A stretch of 64,000 nt of DNA from an uncultured Chlorobiaceae bacterium (GCA_903940125.1 CAJAJL010000077.1:1-64000); one strand, 5' to 3'; shown: positions 39,940 through 50,575, numbered from the stretch's first letter. Translations and numbers: made by a program. Notes: generated by a model from the letters alone, not told the origin.

Positions 39940-40578
39940 ATGACTCAAAGCCCTGAAGAAAAAATTGTTGTTCTCAACGAGATCCTTGGAGCTCAATACC
40001 CGAATCCGAAAAGCGAACTGCAATACGATAACCCTTTTCAGCTGCTTGTGTCCACAATTCTGGCTGCCCAGGCAACTGACAAGCAGGTTAACATCATTAC
40101 AAGGGAGCTGTTCAAGTATGCACCCGATGCCGAAAGTCTGAGCAGAATGGAGCTTGACACTGTCATCGGCTTTGTTCGCTCGATCAATTATTTCAACAAC
40201 AAGGCAAAAAATATTCTTGAAGTAAGCCGGATACTGGCTGCGCGATATAACGGCCAGGTCCCCGAAACAAGGGAAGAGCTTGAAAGTCTGCCGGGGGTAG
40301 GAAGAAAAACAGCAAATGTTGTTTTGAGCAATGCTTTTGGCCAGGCAGTCATGCCGGTTGACACCCATGTGCACAGGGTTTCGAATAGAATCGGTCTGGT
40401 CAGGACTGACAAGCCCGAGCAAACCGAAACAGCATTGACGAACATCATTCCAAAAGCATGGGTCATCAACTTCCATCACTACCTGCTTCTTCACGGACGT
40501 TACACCTGCAAGGCGAAAAAGCCTGAATGCAGTCTGTGTGGAGTAAGCAGCGTCTGCGAATATCCTGCAAAAAACTAA
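39940..40578 (+). CDS. nth: Endonuclease III
   Basis: LVSTILAAQATDKQVN...LPGVGRKTANVVLSNAFG...VDTHVHRVSNRI...C-x6-C-x2-C-x5-C iron-sulfur loop. Confidence 0.97.
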   Translation: MTQSPEEKIVVLNEILGAQYPNPKSELQYDNPFQLLVSTILAAQATDKQVNIITRELFKYAPDAESLSRMELDTVIGFVRSINYFNNKAKNILEVSRILAARYNGQVPETREELESLPGVGRKTANVVLSNAFGQAVMPVDTHVHRVSNRIGLVRTDKPEQTETALTNIIPKAWVINFHHYLLLHGRYTCKAKKPECSLCGVSSVCEYPAKN

Positions 40579-41042
40579 CCAAGTTCTATTTTTCGGTCGA
40601 CGGCATAGATCCACTCACCTTCCGGGCGCTGCCGATTGCCGGCCCACAGTTCCAGCGTCATACCCTTTTCTGAAGCTACCTGAGAAGTGAAAATTTCAAC
40701 CTGGTAGTAGAGTTCTTCCAGCAGATCATCCCAGACATGGTCAATGGTAAGTCCATCATTCAGATAGGATTGGCGAGGCTTTAGAATATGAGAATTATTA
40801 TCGTCGGACTGAAAGTAGTCGCTGATAAAAACAAAACTGTCGGGCATCAGAAACCCGCCCCTGAAGGTACCTCGAGGACGCTTAACCCCAGGAACTTCAA
40901 CCCAGAATTCAAGCAGGGTGTCTGATGTCAGCTTGCCGTCATCAGAGAGCTTTTCAAGCAGCTGTTGTGTGGTTTGACGAATGAGTGCCTTGTTAGCGGC
41001 GGAAAGCTCATTCATTTTGAAGTCGGGAGTGTGATCACGCAT
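40575..41042 (-). CDS. Conserved hypothetical protein
   Basis: 155-aa ORF with tidy convergent boundary to nth; no family recognised. Confidence 0.65.
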   Translation of the reverse strand: MRDHTPDFKMNELSAANKALIRQTTQQLLEKLSDDGKLTSDTLLEFWVEVPGVKRPRGTFRGGFLMPDSFVFISDYFQSDDNNSHILKPRQSYLNDGLTIDHVWDDLLEELYYQVEIFTSQVASEKGMTLELWAGNRQRPEGEWIYAVDRKIELG

Positions 41043-41135
41043 GTTGTTGAACGGTAAGTTTAATCGGTGAATTACTTACATGAAATATACGGTTATTTTG
41101 GCATAAGAGAAGAGAGTTTATAGGTCGTACAGTAC

Positions 41136-43007
41136 CTATAACGACAAGTGATCGCCGGTGAAGAGTGCCCGCCTTAAACCTCGGACTGAGTTTGTCATGT
41201 AGATGTTGTCGGCGGAGAGGATGTCGTGGAGGGTCATGGTTTTTTCGGAGGTGAAGCGGCGGGTGGCAAGAAAGTATTGGCGAAAAATGCCGTTGAGCAG
41301 GCCGCAACTGACTGGTGGAGTATAGAAATGCCGACCTTTACTGATAAAAATATTGCTTATTGTCCCTTCAGTTAATTCCCCGCGCTCATTAAGAAAAAGA
41401 ACTTCGTCAAAACCTTTTTCACGGGCAACGCTGTAGTGACTGTCATAGAGTGCTCTCGTTGAGGTTTTGTGGTAGAGAAGGGATTTTGAGGAGTCGGTTC
41501 TTTGATCGGCCAGACAGAGGCGCAGAGGTACACTTGAATTTTGCACCTCAATCGATTGATAACCGAGGCTTAAGTCTCCCTGAAATGAGAGGGTGAGCTT
41601 GACTTTGAAACGAATGTCAGGTTTTGGCTGTTGCAAGAGGCGCAATTCCTCTTCAAACTGAGTCAGAATCATAAGGGCGGCAGTTGAGTCAAAAGAATAT
41701 CCTAAAACCCTGGCTGATGATGCAAGACGGTCAAGATGCTCCTGAAGCCAGAGATACCTTCCTGCCCAAAGCATGCTTTCAAACAGTTCACCATGCGAAT
41801 TACCCGATTCTGAAAGAATTTTAGCTTTGAGATGACACTCACGATACTCCTCTTGAGGATCTGAATCCCAGACAATTCCGCTGCCGGAGCCGTAAACCCC
41901 TTCCTCCCCTGAAAGTTCTACCGTCCTTATCGCCACGTTAAAAACCATATCGCGATCGGGGCTGATGAATCCGATTGTCCCTGTGTAGATAGTTCTTGGT
42001 TCTGTTTCAAAGGTTCGGATAAGTTTCATCGCCTTTATTTTTGGCGCTCCCGTTACTGATCCGGAAGGATACAGCGCTTTGAAGAGCTCATACAAGCCTA
42101 TATTTTCTCTCTGTTCACCCCGGATTGTTGAAACCATCTGATGAAGGGTCGGGTAGGTTTCTGCTGCAAACAATTTTTCGGCTGCGATCGAACCCGGTCG
42201 GCATATTCTGCCAAGGTCGTTGCGCAGGAGATCGACAATCATGAGATTTTCAGCACGGTTTTTCTGGCATTGAGTGAGACTCTCTTTCAAGCGTTTGTCT
42301 TCTTCGAAAGTTCTTCCCCGGGGAGCAGTTCCCTTCATCGGCATGGTTTCAATCGCCAGTCCTCGTTTTGAAAAAAAAAGCTCGGGAGAAAAAGAGAGAA
42401 TGGTACGTTCACCACAATTAAGCAAGGCGGTATATGATGAGGGCTGAGCGTCTCTCAATGCACCATAAAGAGCTGATGCAGAACCGCTGAAAGTGAAGCG
42501 GTTACGCCCGGTAAAGTTCACCTGATAGACATTGCCTGCGGCAATTTGATCTTTGATCGCAAGAACCTTCTCTCGATACTCCTCTTCCGGAAGGTTGAAC
42601 GATACAATACCAGGGGAAGCCGATGGATGTTCAGAAAAAAGCTCTTTGACCACCCTCTCCGAATAATGTTCCGGTGACCTGTAAACCCCAAACCAGGCTA
42701 ACGGTGAAGAGGAATGGGTTGCGTCAGCGATAGAAAAAAGCGTCGGTTCGAAACCATATCCAGCTTCATAACTCAGCCATCCGGCAAGAAAATAGCTTTC
42801 GGCAAGTTTTTCCTCAAGCGTCTGGAAAAACCTTTTCAGGCCGGAAAGAGAGGAGAGGACAACCACCTCTACCGGATCCGAAAAAAGCAGTGCCCCCCCA
42901 TCAACCCCTTTACAGAAAGCCGATTCAAACCAGAGTGAACCCTCTCTCGTAAGAGTATCGGCGATCAGTTGCGTAGTGGCCGATCCATACATATCAGGCA
43001 GCATCAA
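41136..43007 (-). CDS. pabB: Bifunctional aminodeoxychorismate synthase component I / 4-amino-4-deoxychorismate lyase (PabB-PabC fusion)
   Basis: Anthranilate synthase I-like domain (PMKGTAPRG...RNDLGRICRPGSI...PSGSVTGAPKIKAM) then class IV aminotransferase (DEVLFLNERGELTEGTISNIFI). Confidence 0.93.
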   Translation of the reverse strand: MMLPDMYGSATTQLIADTLTREGSLWFESAFCKGVDGGALLFSDPVEVVVLSSLSGLKRFFQTLEEKLAESYFLAGWLSYEAGYGFEPTLFSIADATHSSSPLAWFGVYRSPEHYSERVVKELFSEHPSASPGIVSFNLPEEEYREKVLAIKDQIAAGNVYQVNFTGRNRFTFSGSASALYGALRDAQPSSYTALLNCGERTILSFSPELFFSKRGLAIETMPMKGTAPRGRTFEEDKRLKESLTQCQKNRAENLMIVDLLRNDLGRICRPGSIAAEKLFAAETYPTLHQMVSTIRGEQRENIGLYELFKALYPSGSVTGAPKIKAMKLIRTFETEPRTIYTGTIGFISPDRDMVFNVAIRTVELSGEEGVYGSGSGIVWDSDPQEEYRECHLKAKILSESGNSHGELFESMLWAGRYLWLQEHLDRLASSARVLGYSFDSTAALMILTQFEEELRLLQQPKPDIRFKVKLTLSFQGDLSLGYQSIEVQNSSVPLRLCLADQRTDSSKSLLYHKTSTRALYDSHYSVAREKGFDEVLFLNERGELTEGTISNIFISKGRHFYTPPVSCGLLNGIFRQYFLATRRFTSEKTMTLHDILSADNIYMTNSVRGLRRALFTGDHLSL

Positions 43008-44553
43008 TGATAATTGATTTTTTCAGAACCGTTTCCATCCATGATTTCAACTGTGCTGCGGCCCAAATTTCAATATCGGGCTCAAAGCGGGGTTTAAGAT
43101 GAAGAGTGATCACACTTCCTTTGATGGTAACGCTGAGGTTCTGAATGTTCTGCCGGTGACCGCGCTCGAGGCCGTTAGCCAGACGGAGAATTCCGGACAG
43201 CACATCCACAGCCCTTTTCTGTGGCGGTTTAAGCAGGTTGTATGCAGCATGTTTGTCCGAGGGAGGGGATTTGCGGTGATAGCGGGCGACATGGGCAATA
43301 ATCTCGATTTCCGTGGGAGAAAACCCCCGAAGTTCACCATTAAGGATGATATACTGACTATGTTTATGATGTGAAGAGATGGAAATAAAGGATCCGATGT
43401 TATGCAGAAGTGAGGCATATTCGAGTAATTCCCGATAGGGTGTTTCAAGATGGTGCAAGGGTGCCAGACTATCGAACAGCTGGAGAGCGAGACCGGCAAC
43501 ATGCTCCGAATGCTTTCGGTTCCAGTCGCATCGGCACCCGAGCTCATAAACACTCTCCTGACGTATATCAATCTCGAACTCATGTTCCTGTTCGCCCGAT
43601 CCATTAAAACGATCCTTAAGATAGTGAAGCACCATACCCTCGCGCAGAGCATAATCTGATACAACAATTTCATTGAGATTGAAGAGCCTGAAAATCATAT
43701 CGACAAGAATCAGGCCCGGCACAATCAAATCGACCCTGTTTGCGTCAAGACCGGTAAATTTCCTGCGGTCGACAGAGCCAAGAGGCATCAGTGTCGTGTA
43801 AAGAGTTTGAAACTCTTTTCGGGTAAAAAAGCTGTTGTTGAGTGACGCTTTGTTTGACCTGCCATTCATGGAACAGATCATACGGGCGATATTCTGAGCT
43901 GTCCCGGAAGATGCTATGGCGCGGGTAACCTTGAGTCCGGATGCTTTTGCAACAGCTGAGACCATCTCTGCGGAAAAGAACTGCTCAAGCATTTTAATAT
44001 CAAGGCGAACAATCGGATCGGTGAAGACAAACCGTTCATACATTCGAGCAACTCCTATTTTACGGCTCTCAAGGAGCTGCACGCCCTTGTTGTTCGCAAT
44101 AATAAATTCAACGGAACCGCCGCCGATATCGAAAATAAGGTCATACGTTTCACCAATCTTTACGGCATTTCGAACCCCGTAATAGATAAATTCTGCCTCC
44201 TCCCTACCTGATATCACTCTGACTTTGAGACCGGTTTCCTCCCTTATCATCCGAAGAAAATCAATCCTGTTTTTTGCTTCACGGATAGCACTGGTAGCAA
44301 ATGCAATAATATTTTCCGGTGCCACACCATGATGAGCGGCGAGAACAAGAAAGTTCTTCAAGGCTGCAATACCTGACTGCATGGCCTCTTCATCAAGCAT
44401 TTTTGTAGAAATACTGCCACGGCCAATGCATATCATATTTTTAACACGATCAATCTCAACAATTCCTTTTCCCCTGCTCTCTTCTACAATGATCATGTGG
44501 AAGGAGTTGGTACCGAGATCTATAGCAGCTACTCTCAATTTTTCAGTGGTCAT
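42994..44553 (-). CDS. Ppx/GppA phosphatase family protein
   Basis: AAIDLGTNSFHMIIVEE...FDIGGGSVEFI plus C-terminal HD-like region; start set at MTTEKLRV. Confidence 0.93.
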   Translation of the reverse strand: MTTEKLRVAAIDLGTNSFHMIIVEESRGKGIVEIDRVKNMICIGRGSISTKMLDEEAMQSGIAALKNFLVLAAHHGVAPENIIAFATSAIREAKNRIDFLRMIREETGLKVRVISGREEAEFIYYGVRNAVKIGETYDLIFDIGGGSVEFIIANNKGVQLLESRKIGVARMYERFVFTDPIVRLDIKMLEQFFSAEMVSAVAKASGLKVTRAIASSGTAQNIARMICSMNGRSNKASLNNSFFTRKEFQTLYTTLMPLGSVDRRKFTGLDANRVDLIVPGLILVDMIFRLFNLNEIVVSDYALREGMVLHYLKDRFNGSGEQEHEFEIDIRQESVYELGCRCDWNRKHSEHVAGLALQLFDSLAPLHHLETPYRELLEYASLLHNIGSFISISSHHKHSQYIILNGELRGFSPTEIEIIAHVARYHRKSPPSDKHAAYNLLKPPQKRAVDVLSGILRLANGLERGHRQNIQNLSVTIKGSVITLHLKPRFEPDIEIWAAAQLKSWMETVLKKSIIIDAA

Positions 44554-44698
44554 ACCAATAGTCAGAAAGTGATTTAACAAAGCCGATACAAAATACATGT
44601 TTTGATACCGTTTTCAGTGTATATTCAAGCGTGATATGTTCAGATAGTATGCGATTTCCCCGATAACATCTTTTTTTCGACTTGTTCGCTGTGTTTCT

Positions 44699-45358
44699 GT
44701 GCCCATGAAAAAGATAGACCGTTTGAAGCTTCGCTATGAAGTTGCTCGAAAAGCAATTCATCTGTCGTCCATTTCAATTCCAGTGATATACTACTTTATC
44801 ACCAGGGAAATCGCTCTACTTTTACTTGTTCCGCTTTTTGCCGGTTTTTTTCTGGTTGACCTGCTTAAAAATTTTTATCCTCCTGTTGCAAAATGGTATC
44901 ACAGCACATTTGATGCAATGCTGAGAACCCATGAACTTGAAGAAAAACCTTATTTGAATGGAGCTACCTACATTACCATGGGAGCGCTTCTGCTTGTGCT
45001 CTTCTTCCCTAAAATTATTGTCATAGCATCCTTTGCCATGGTTTCTGTTTCAGATACTTTTGCGGCAATTATCGGGAAAGCATTCGGAAAACACCGGTTC
45101 GGAGAAAAAAGCGTTGAAGGAAGCATTGCTTTTTTTCTTGCTTCACTGGGTATTGTCGCCGTCGTTCCAGAACTGAACATCTTTATCGGCCTGGTAATGG
45201 CAATAACAGCCACAGTTACTGAGGCCTTTATGGTGCGTATCGGCAGCTATAAAATAGACGATAATCTTTCCATCCCAATTGTCAGCGCATCGGTCGGTAT
45301 CCTCTGCTATATGCTTGTGTTGCCTGAACAAATTCCATTCCTTTCCATTTCTCCATAG
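44699..45358 (+). CDS. Dolichol-kinase / phosphatidate cytidylyltransferase-like membrane protein
   Basis: RKAIHLSSISIPVIYYFI...VSVSDTFAAIIGKAFGKHRFGEKSVEGSIAFF. Confidence 0.85.
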   Translation: MPMKKIDRLKLRYEVARKAIHLSSISIPVIYYFITREIALLLLVPLFAGFFLVDLLKNFYPPVAKWYHSTFDAMLRTHELEEKPYLNGATYITMGALLLVLFFPKIIVIASFAMVSVSDTFAAIIGKAFGKHRFGEKSVEGSIAFFLASLGIVAVVPELNIFIGLVMAITATVTEAFMVRIGSYKIDDNLSIPIVSASVGILCYMLVLPEQIPFLSISP

Positions 45359-45377
45359 ACGACCCCACAAGAGTATC

Positions 45378-46325
45378 ATGCAGACCATTCTTACCGATTC
45401 CGCTGAAGAAGCAGCTGATTTCCTTAATTGCGGAGGAGTTGTCGCATTTCCAACAGAAACGGTATACGGTCTTGGTGCCGGGATATGCCATCCTGAAGCC
45501 ATTAAAAAGGTCTTTCGGGCAAAAGGTCGTCCCGGGGATAACCCTTTGATTGTTCATATTTATTGCCTTGAGCAATTGGCTGATGTTGCTTCTGACATCA
45601 ATTCGAATGCAAGAGTGCTGATTGAACGGTTTTTTCCCGGCCCACTGACTCTTGTGCTGAAAAAAAATTTGCTCGTGCCTGATTCTGTTACAGCTGGACT
45701 TGAGACTGTCGGAATCCGATGTCCCGCAAATCTGGTCGCACGGGAGTTTCTCAGCCATTGTTCCTGCCCTGTTGCTGCACCTTCAGCAAATCTTTCGGGG
45801 CTGCCAAGCGCAACAAGCTGGGAATCGGTCTATGAAGATCTTAACGGAAAGATCGACTGCCTCCTTAGGGGAAAGCCGAGTACTATTGGCCTTGAATCAA
45901 CTATTGTAGAGTGTTCGGGTACATTGCCGGTACTGCTCCGGGCCGGTGCCATAACCCTTGAACAACTGCGGGCAGTGCTGCCTGAAATCAGTGTATACGC
46001 AGTTACGGATGAGCGGGAGGTACCGAAAAGTCCTGGTCTGAAATATCCGCATTATGCACCTAAAGCATCAATTCTCTTTTACAACGTCAATGAAACAGTA
46101 ACCATCGGACCTTCTTCGGCATATATCGGTCTTTCCGACCCTCCTGAAGGTGTTGCGTTGTTCAAGATCTGCAAAAATTTTGATGAGTACGGGCGAGAAC
46201 TGTTCAGCTTTTTCCGCTACTGTGATGCTCATGACATTAAGGTCATTTACTGTGAACTCCCTGCAAATACCGGATTGGGCAGAGCAATACGTGACAGACT
46301 TCTGAGGGCGGCGGGGAGGCTTTAA
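45378..46325 (+). CDS. L-threonylcarbamoyladenylate synthase (Sua5/YwlC type)
   Basis: VVAFPTETVYGLGAG...VFRAKGRPGDNPLIVHI...VAAPSANLSGLPSAT...SPGLKYPHYAP (Sua5 C-domain). Confidence 0.95.
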   Translation: MQTILTDSAEEAADFLNCGGVVAFPTETVYGLGAGICHPEAIKKVFRAKGRPGDNPLIVHIYCLEQLADVASDINSNARVLIERFFPGPLTLVLKKNLLVPDSVTAGLETVGIRCPANLVAREFLSHCSCPVAAPSANLSGLPSATSWESVYEDLNGKIDCLLRGKPSTIGLESTIVECSGTLPVLLRAGAITLEQLRAVLPEISVYAVTDEREVPKSPGLKYPHYAPKASILFYNVNETVTIGPSSAYIGLSDPPEGVALFKICKNFDEYGRELFSFFRYCDAHDIKVIYCELPANTGLGRAIRDRLLRAAGRL

Positions 46326-46333
46326 CCTCCCCG
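46312..46333. terminator. Hairpin at convergent gene ends (8-bp stem, stop codon of sua5-like gene in the loop)
   Basis: CGGGGAGG-CTTTAA-CCTCCCCG; no clear T tract. Confidence 0.4.
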
Positions 46334-46341
46334 TGATATGT

Positions 46342-48384
46342 TCAGAATGAGAGAGTACATCCAACATGGAATGAACCGGGAGAGCTTGTAGCTCGTTCGT
46401 CGTTCCCACTGCTGTAGACCTCTCGATCACCATACCAGGCCATCTCGTATCGTGCTGCAAGCTTCATATACGGCATGGTCTGCCATGATGCGAGAAGAAA
46501 AACTGATTTTCCGCGACCGTTGTAGAGACCGAGAGTCGAGGTCAGTGGCAGATCATCTTCATAAGCATAGAGTGCTGCATCGTAATCATCAGTATTGAAG
46601 ATGGTAAAACGTCCTTTTACAGTACATTTTCCAGTATGGTAAGCTGCCTGCTGATAGATAAGCCATCCATTGAATGCTCTGTCACCGGAAAGATATTTTT
46701 TGACTGCTTTTTTCACTTCGCCCCGGGTTCTCACATGAATGCCGGGGGAAACCTCTCCATCGAAATCCAGCCTGCTGCGATTGGTAATTTGCGGAAGCGC
46801 TGACCAGAGCGGTTTGCTGGCAGTACCTTGATTGGCCTGTTCTTCTTTAGCTTTATGCTGCAGTTGGAGATTCCAACTGACCGCTTGTGATTGCTGCCAT
46901 GTCATGAATAGTCGAAAATCATTACCTTCGGAGGAGAAGTGACAATGATCGTCAAGCACGGGGAAGGTGAAGAGGTCATAATAGCCTCCAACTGCAAGTC
47001 TTTCGGTCACTTTTGCCTTGATGCCCAGATAGTCTCCTTCCTCGTTTGATGCCCCGTCTCCCCTTTCGGCAAACGCTCCTGCAAAAGGTGAGAAATAGTT
47101 ACCGCCATATCGTCTGAGGGAAGCTATTGTGCTGACGCCATGAAAAATTTCATACTCTGCGCCCGCAGTCCATGATGCATCCCCGGGTTTTTCGGAAAAT
47201 GCCGCTTCGGCAAAGAGGTTTATCGTTCCCAGTGAGCAATCCGTTTCTATACTGTAAAGGGTTGCTGAAGATTGCTCCCCTGCTGCTGCATAGGGTTGAA
47301 GCTTGCTGAGCGGTTCGGAATAGTGGTAGTTGAGCACGGTGCCGCCAGCCTTGCCGCTTATGAAGTCAGTTTGATAATGATAGAGCAGATGCGCACCTGA
47401 GAGGGTTTCAATAATGTTGTCTTTTCGGCTTATTTCAAGCAGAGTACGGTGGTTCCCTGATTCATCAAAGCTGGTAATTAACCCACTGGTTTTATTGATG
47501 ACAGCATCAACATGATTTACAGAATAAAACGAGGTAACTTCGAAAGGATTAAGCTTCAGAGTCGTTGCGGCACCTTGCAGAAAGCCGCATTCGGAGCTTG
47601 ATGCATAGGGCGATAGTGACTTCGATGAAAGCCTGACACTTCTGGTGGGATCGGAGCCCTTTGCGAAATATCGGTTCTGTCCAATGAGCAGCCCTTCGCC
47701 AAAATTCAGCCGATAGTTGCCGATAACAGCATTTTTTATCATGCCAAGGTCATAGACATGGATGCTCAGTGATGTAAAGTCGGCAAGGTCGGGTTCTCCG
47801 ATATCTTTTTCCTGTACAAGAGTTGCTTCGAGATGAGGAACAGTAAACTGCTGGCGATTATAGAGTTTGTAGTTTTCACCGCTGTATGCACCGTTCAGTA
47901 TGCCTTTACGTTCGGTCGTTTCCCAGAACAGGCGACTGTTGAGCGTGATTTTTGCCGCTTTCGAGCCTGATGCTGGTGTTAGCGGGAAAACCTGATTTTT
48001 TTGTAACTGAATATATGGCGCAATAGCTGCCGTTTTCTCTTTTCCGATAAGCGTCTCAAGCTCCTGCAGAGAAAGAACCGATCCTTTGCCAGTGTGAGAA
48101 AGAATGGTGTGAGCATCGAATGAGGTCAGCCAGGGAAGTTGTCGCAGTTCATCAACATCTGCAACATTAAGAGAAACAGGGTTGTTTTTCAAGTTCTCAA
48201 TTAATTGGAAGAGCTGCTCAAGATTTGATTCAGATTCAGCGCTGTCGAAAAGCTGCTGAAGGGCAGGATTTTCAGCATGAAGAAGTTGAAGAGGGAAAAA
48301 AGCAGGTGTCAGAAAACATAAAAACGTCATGACCTGGAAAAATACATGACGTTTAAAAGCAATGAAAAGCTGTTTCATAACCAT
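46342..48384 (-). CDS. Exported protein with N-terminal helix-hairpin-helix (ComEA-like) region and beta-barrel-like C-terminus
   Basis: Signal peptide; PVSLNVADVDELRQLPWLTSFDAHTILSHTGKGSVLSLQELETLIG; then alternating polar/aromatic strands ending ...GSFHVGCTLSF with terminal Phe. Confidence 0.75.
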   Translation of the reverse strand: MVMKQLFIAFKRHVFFQVMTFLCFLTPAFFPLQLLHAENPALQQLFDSAESESNLEQLFQLIENLKNNPVSLNVADVDELRQLPWLTSFDAHTILSHTGKGSVLSLQELETLIGKEKTAAIAPYIQLQKNQVFPLTPASGSKAAKITLNSRLFWETTERKGILNGAYSGENYKLYNRQQFTVPHLEATLVQEKDIGEPDLADFTSLSIHVYDLGMIKNAVIGNYRLNFGEGLLIGQNRYFAKGSDPTRSVRLSSKSLSPYASSSECGFLQGAATTLKLNPFEVTSFYSVNHVDAVINKTSGLITSFDESGNHRTLLEISRKDNIIETLSGAHLLYHYQTDFISGKAGGTVLNYHYSEPLSKLQPYAAAGEQSSATLYSIETDCSLGTINLFAEAAFSEKPGDASWTAGAEYEIFHGVSTIASLRRYGGNYFSPFAGAFAERGDGASNEEGDYLGIKAKVTERLAVGGYYDLFTFPVLDDHCHFSSEGNDFRLFMTWQQSQAVSWNLQLQHKAKEEQANQGTASKPLWSALPQITNRSRLDFDGEVSPGIHVRTRGEVKKAVKKYLSGDRAFNGWLIYQQAAYHTGKCTVKGRFTIFNTDDYDAALYAYEDDLPLTSTLGLYNGRGKSVFLLASWQTMPYMKLAARYEMAWYGDREVYSSGNDERATSSPGSFHVGCTLSF

Positions 48385-48420
48385 TCCGGGTTTTGTGCAT
48401 TAACAAAACCGGCTGATGGT

Positions 48421-49164
48421 TTATTGGCTTTCCGTCAACTTGTAGAGTTCCTGAACCTCATTACGGCTCAGATATCGCCATTCACCACGCCGGAGTTCAC
48501 CAGCCTGGAGACCTGCATAAGCAACTCTTTCAAGCCGTTTAACCTCAAAACCGAGGGTTTCGAACATTCTTCGTACCTGGTGATTCTTCCCTTCATGAAT
48601 GCTCAGCAATACCTGCATGCCATCGTCGAGTATTTTTGCCCTGCAGGGACTAACCTTTTCCCCGGTGTCTTTTAAACGCATTCCCCCTGTCAGCTGCTGC
48701 AGAAGATTTGGCGTAAATTTTTCATTAAGGACAGCAATATACTCTTTTTTTACATTTGACGAAGGATGCATAAGTTTATGTGCAAGGGTACCGTCGTTGG
48801 TCAAAAGAATAACCCCTGTAGTTTTTCTGTCAAGCCGGCCTACGGGAAAGACCCTTTCTTTGACGTCAATAAAATCGAGCACCATTTCACGATTTTTTTC
48901 GTCACTGTTAGTGGTAATTACATTTCGGGGTTTGTTCAAAAGAATGTATACCTTTCTTGCCTCGGGCTGAGCAAACCGCTCGCCATCGACAATCACTTCG
49001 TCGCGAGACGGATTAACCATTATCCCCGGTGTTGTAATTACTGTGCCGTTTACCATTACACGCCCGGCAAGAACAAGCTGGTCGGCAGCCCTCCGTGAGG
49101 CTATGCCGCATGATGCCAGAAAACGGTTGATTCTGACTTCATCGTCTTTACTGCTGTTTTTCAT
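48421..49164 (-). CDS. Pseudouridine synthase, RsuA/RluB family
   Basis: INRFLASCGIASRRAADQLVLAGRVMVNG...VGRLDRKTTGVILLTNDG...EGKNHQVRRMFETLG. Confidence 0.95.
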   Translation of the reverse strand: MKNSSKDDEVRINRFLASCGIASRRAADQLVLAGRVMVNGTVITTPGIMVNPSRDEVIVDGERFAQPEARKVYILLNKPRNVITTNSDEKNREMVLDFIDVKERVFPVGRLDRKTTGVILLTNDGTLAHKLMHPSSNVKKEYIAVLNEKFTPNLLQQLTGGMRLKDTGEKVSPCRAKILDDGMQVLLSIHEGKNHQVRRMFETLGFEVKRLERVAYAGLQAGELRRGEWRYLSRNEVQELYKLTESQ

Positions 49165-49790
49165 TCTTTTGTATCGTTTCCTCTTGATAGTTGTCGAGTG
49201 ATTGTCTCTGCTTCACCCTCCTGCCGGGTCAAGTACTCCTGCTCTTCGTGCTCCTGGAGAATTTCTTTTATTTCGCGAAGTTTCGGCAGGTCTTTCAAGG
49301 AAGATAAGTGAAAAAGATCCAAAAATTCTCTGGTGGTTCCATACTGCAGTGGCTTGCCGGGAGAATCCGCCCTTCCTCGAACCTCTATGAAGCCGCGAAG
49401 CATAAGCCTGTCGATAGCATAATCGGGACTAACGCCGCGAATCTGCTGAATCTCTCCACGGGTAACCGGCTGATTATAGGCAATAACGGCAAGAACTTCA
49501 AGAAGAGACTGCGAGAGCCTTCTGCGAATGTTAGGGGCAAGAAGTTTTTTCAGGATATCGCCGAATTCCGGTTTGGAAAGAAAACGGTATCCACCGGCAA
49601 TCCGGTGGATATGAAAGGTTCTTCCGGTAGAGGTATACTCAGCATTGAGCTGCTCAATAATTGACTGAAACTCACCGGAATCAAGATCCCTGCCGGTAAC
49701 CTGTCTGATTGTCTGGAGGGTAACAGCTTCTTCAGAAGCAAAAATGACCGCCTCTATGTATTGCTGCAACTGCAGGTCCTGCTTCTGCAC
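49161..49790 (-). CDS. scpB: Segregation and condensation protein B
   Basis: YIEAVIFASEEAVTLQTIRQV...LEVLAVIAYNQPVTRGEIQQIRGVSPDYAIDRLMLRGFIEVRGRADSPGKPLQYGTTREFLDLF. Confidence 0.95.
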   Translation of the reverse strand: MQKQDLQLQQYIEAVIFASEEAVTLQTIRQVTGRDLDSGEFQSIIEQLNAEYTSTGRTFHIHRIAGGYRFLSKPEFGDILKKLLAPNIRRRLSQSLLEVLAVIAYNQPVTRGEIQQIRGVSPDYAIDRLMLRGFIEVRGRADSPGKPLQYGTTREFLDLFHLSSLKDLPKLREIKEILQEHEEQEYLTRQEGEAETITRQLSRGNDTKE

Positions 49791-49804
49791 ATTTTTCCTT
49801 TAGC

Positions 49805-50575
49805 CTATTTTGTCCGGGCAGTAGAGAAATTATGGTCGAGGCAAATGCCTTCTTCATAATTATACCATAACTGCTGACAGGGGAAGTTGTTTTCGTAAAG
49901 GGCCTTACCAATAATGACAGAATCTACACCGCAAGACTTAAGTTCATCGAGTCTTTTCAAATCCCCGGAATTGGTAACTCCGCCAGAAGCAGTGATTTTC
50001 ATCCCTGTTTTTTCTGCAAATTTTTTGGTGCTTTCATAACCAAATCCCTGCATCATGCCGTCTCGGGTTATGTCCGTATAAATCACCCGCTCAATTCCCA
50101 TCTCTTTCATCTGGAGTGCCAGATCGTAATCCTTCAAGCCACTGCTTTCAGTCCACCCTTTAATCTTAGGAACTCCGTTCTCGGCATCGATACCAACGAC
50201 AATCTGTGATGGGCGATATGTTTTTAAAAGTTCTTCAATCAGTTTGGGATTGGTAACTGCAGCTGAGCCAATCACAACACGACCAACCCCGATATCAAGA
50301 TAACGCTTGACCGCATCGACAGAGCGAATACCCCCGCCGACCTGCACTGGAATATCAAGATTATTTAAAATATCCCTGATTTTCTCAAAATTGACCATCT
50401 CTCCGGTAAGGGCGGCATCAAGGTCTACAATATGCAACATCTTGGCATTCTGCTTGCGCCAGATAATTGCCATGTCGAGTGGATTGTCGAGATATATTTT
50501 TTTCTGGCTGAAATCACCTCGGGTCAACCTTACACACTTTCCGTCCTTTATATCTATAGCAGGAATAATCAGCAT
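49805..50575 (-). CDS. hisA: Phosphoribosylformimino-5-aminoimidazole carboxamide ribotide isomerase
   Basis: MLIIPAIDIKDGKCVRLTRGDF...VGGGIRS...YTDITRDGMMQG. Confidence 0.97.
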   Translation of the reverse strand: MLIIPAIDIKDGKCVRLTRGDFSQKKIYLDNPLDMAIIWRKQNAKMLHIVDLDAALTGEMVNFEKIRDILNNLDIPVQVGGGIRSVDAVKRYLDIGVGRVVIGSAAVTNPKLIEELLKTYRPSQIVVGIDAENGVPKIKGWTESSGLKDYDLALQMKEMGIERVIYTDITRDGMMQGFGYESTKKFAEKTGMKITASGGVTNSGDLKRLDELKSCGVDSVIIGKALYENNFPCQQLWYNYEEGICLDHNFSTARTK

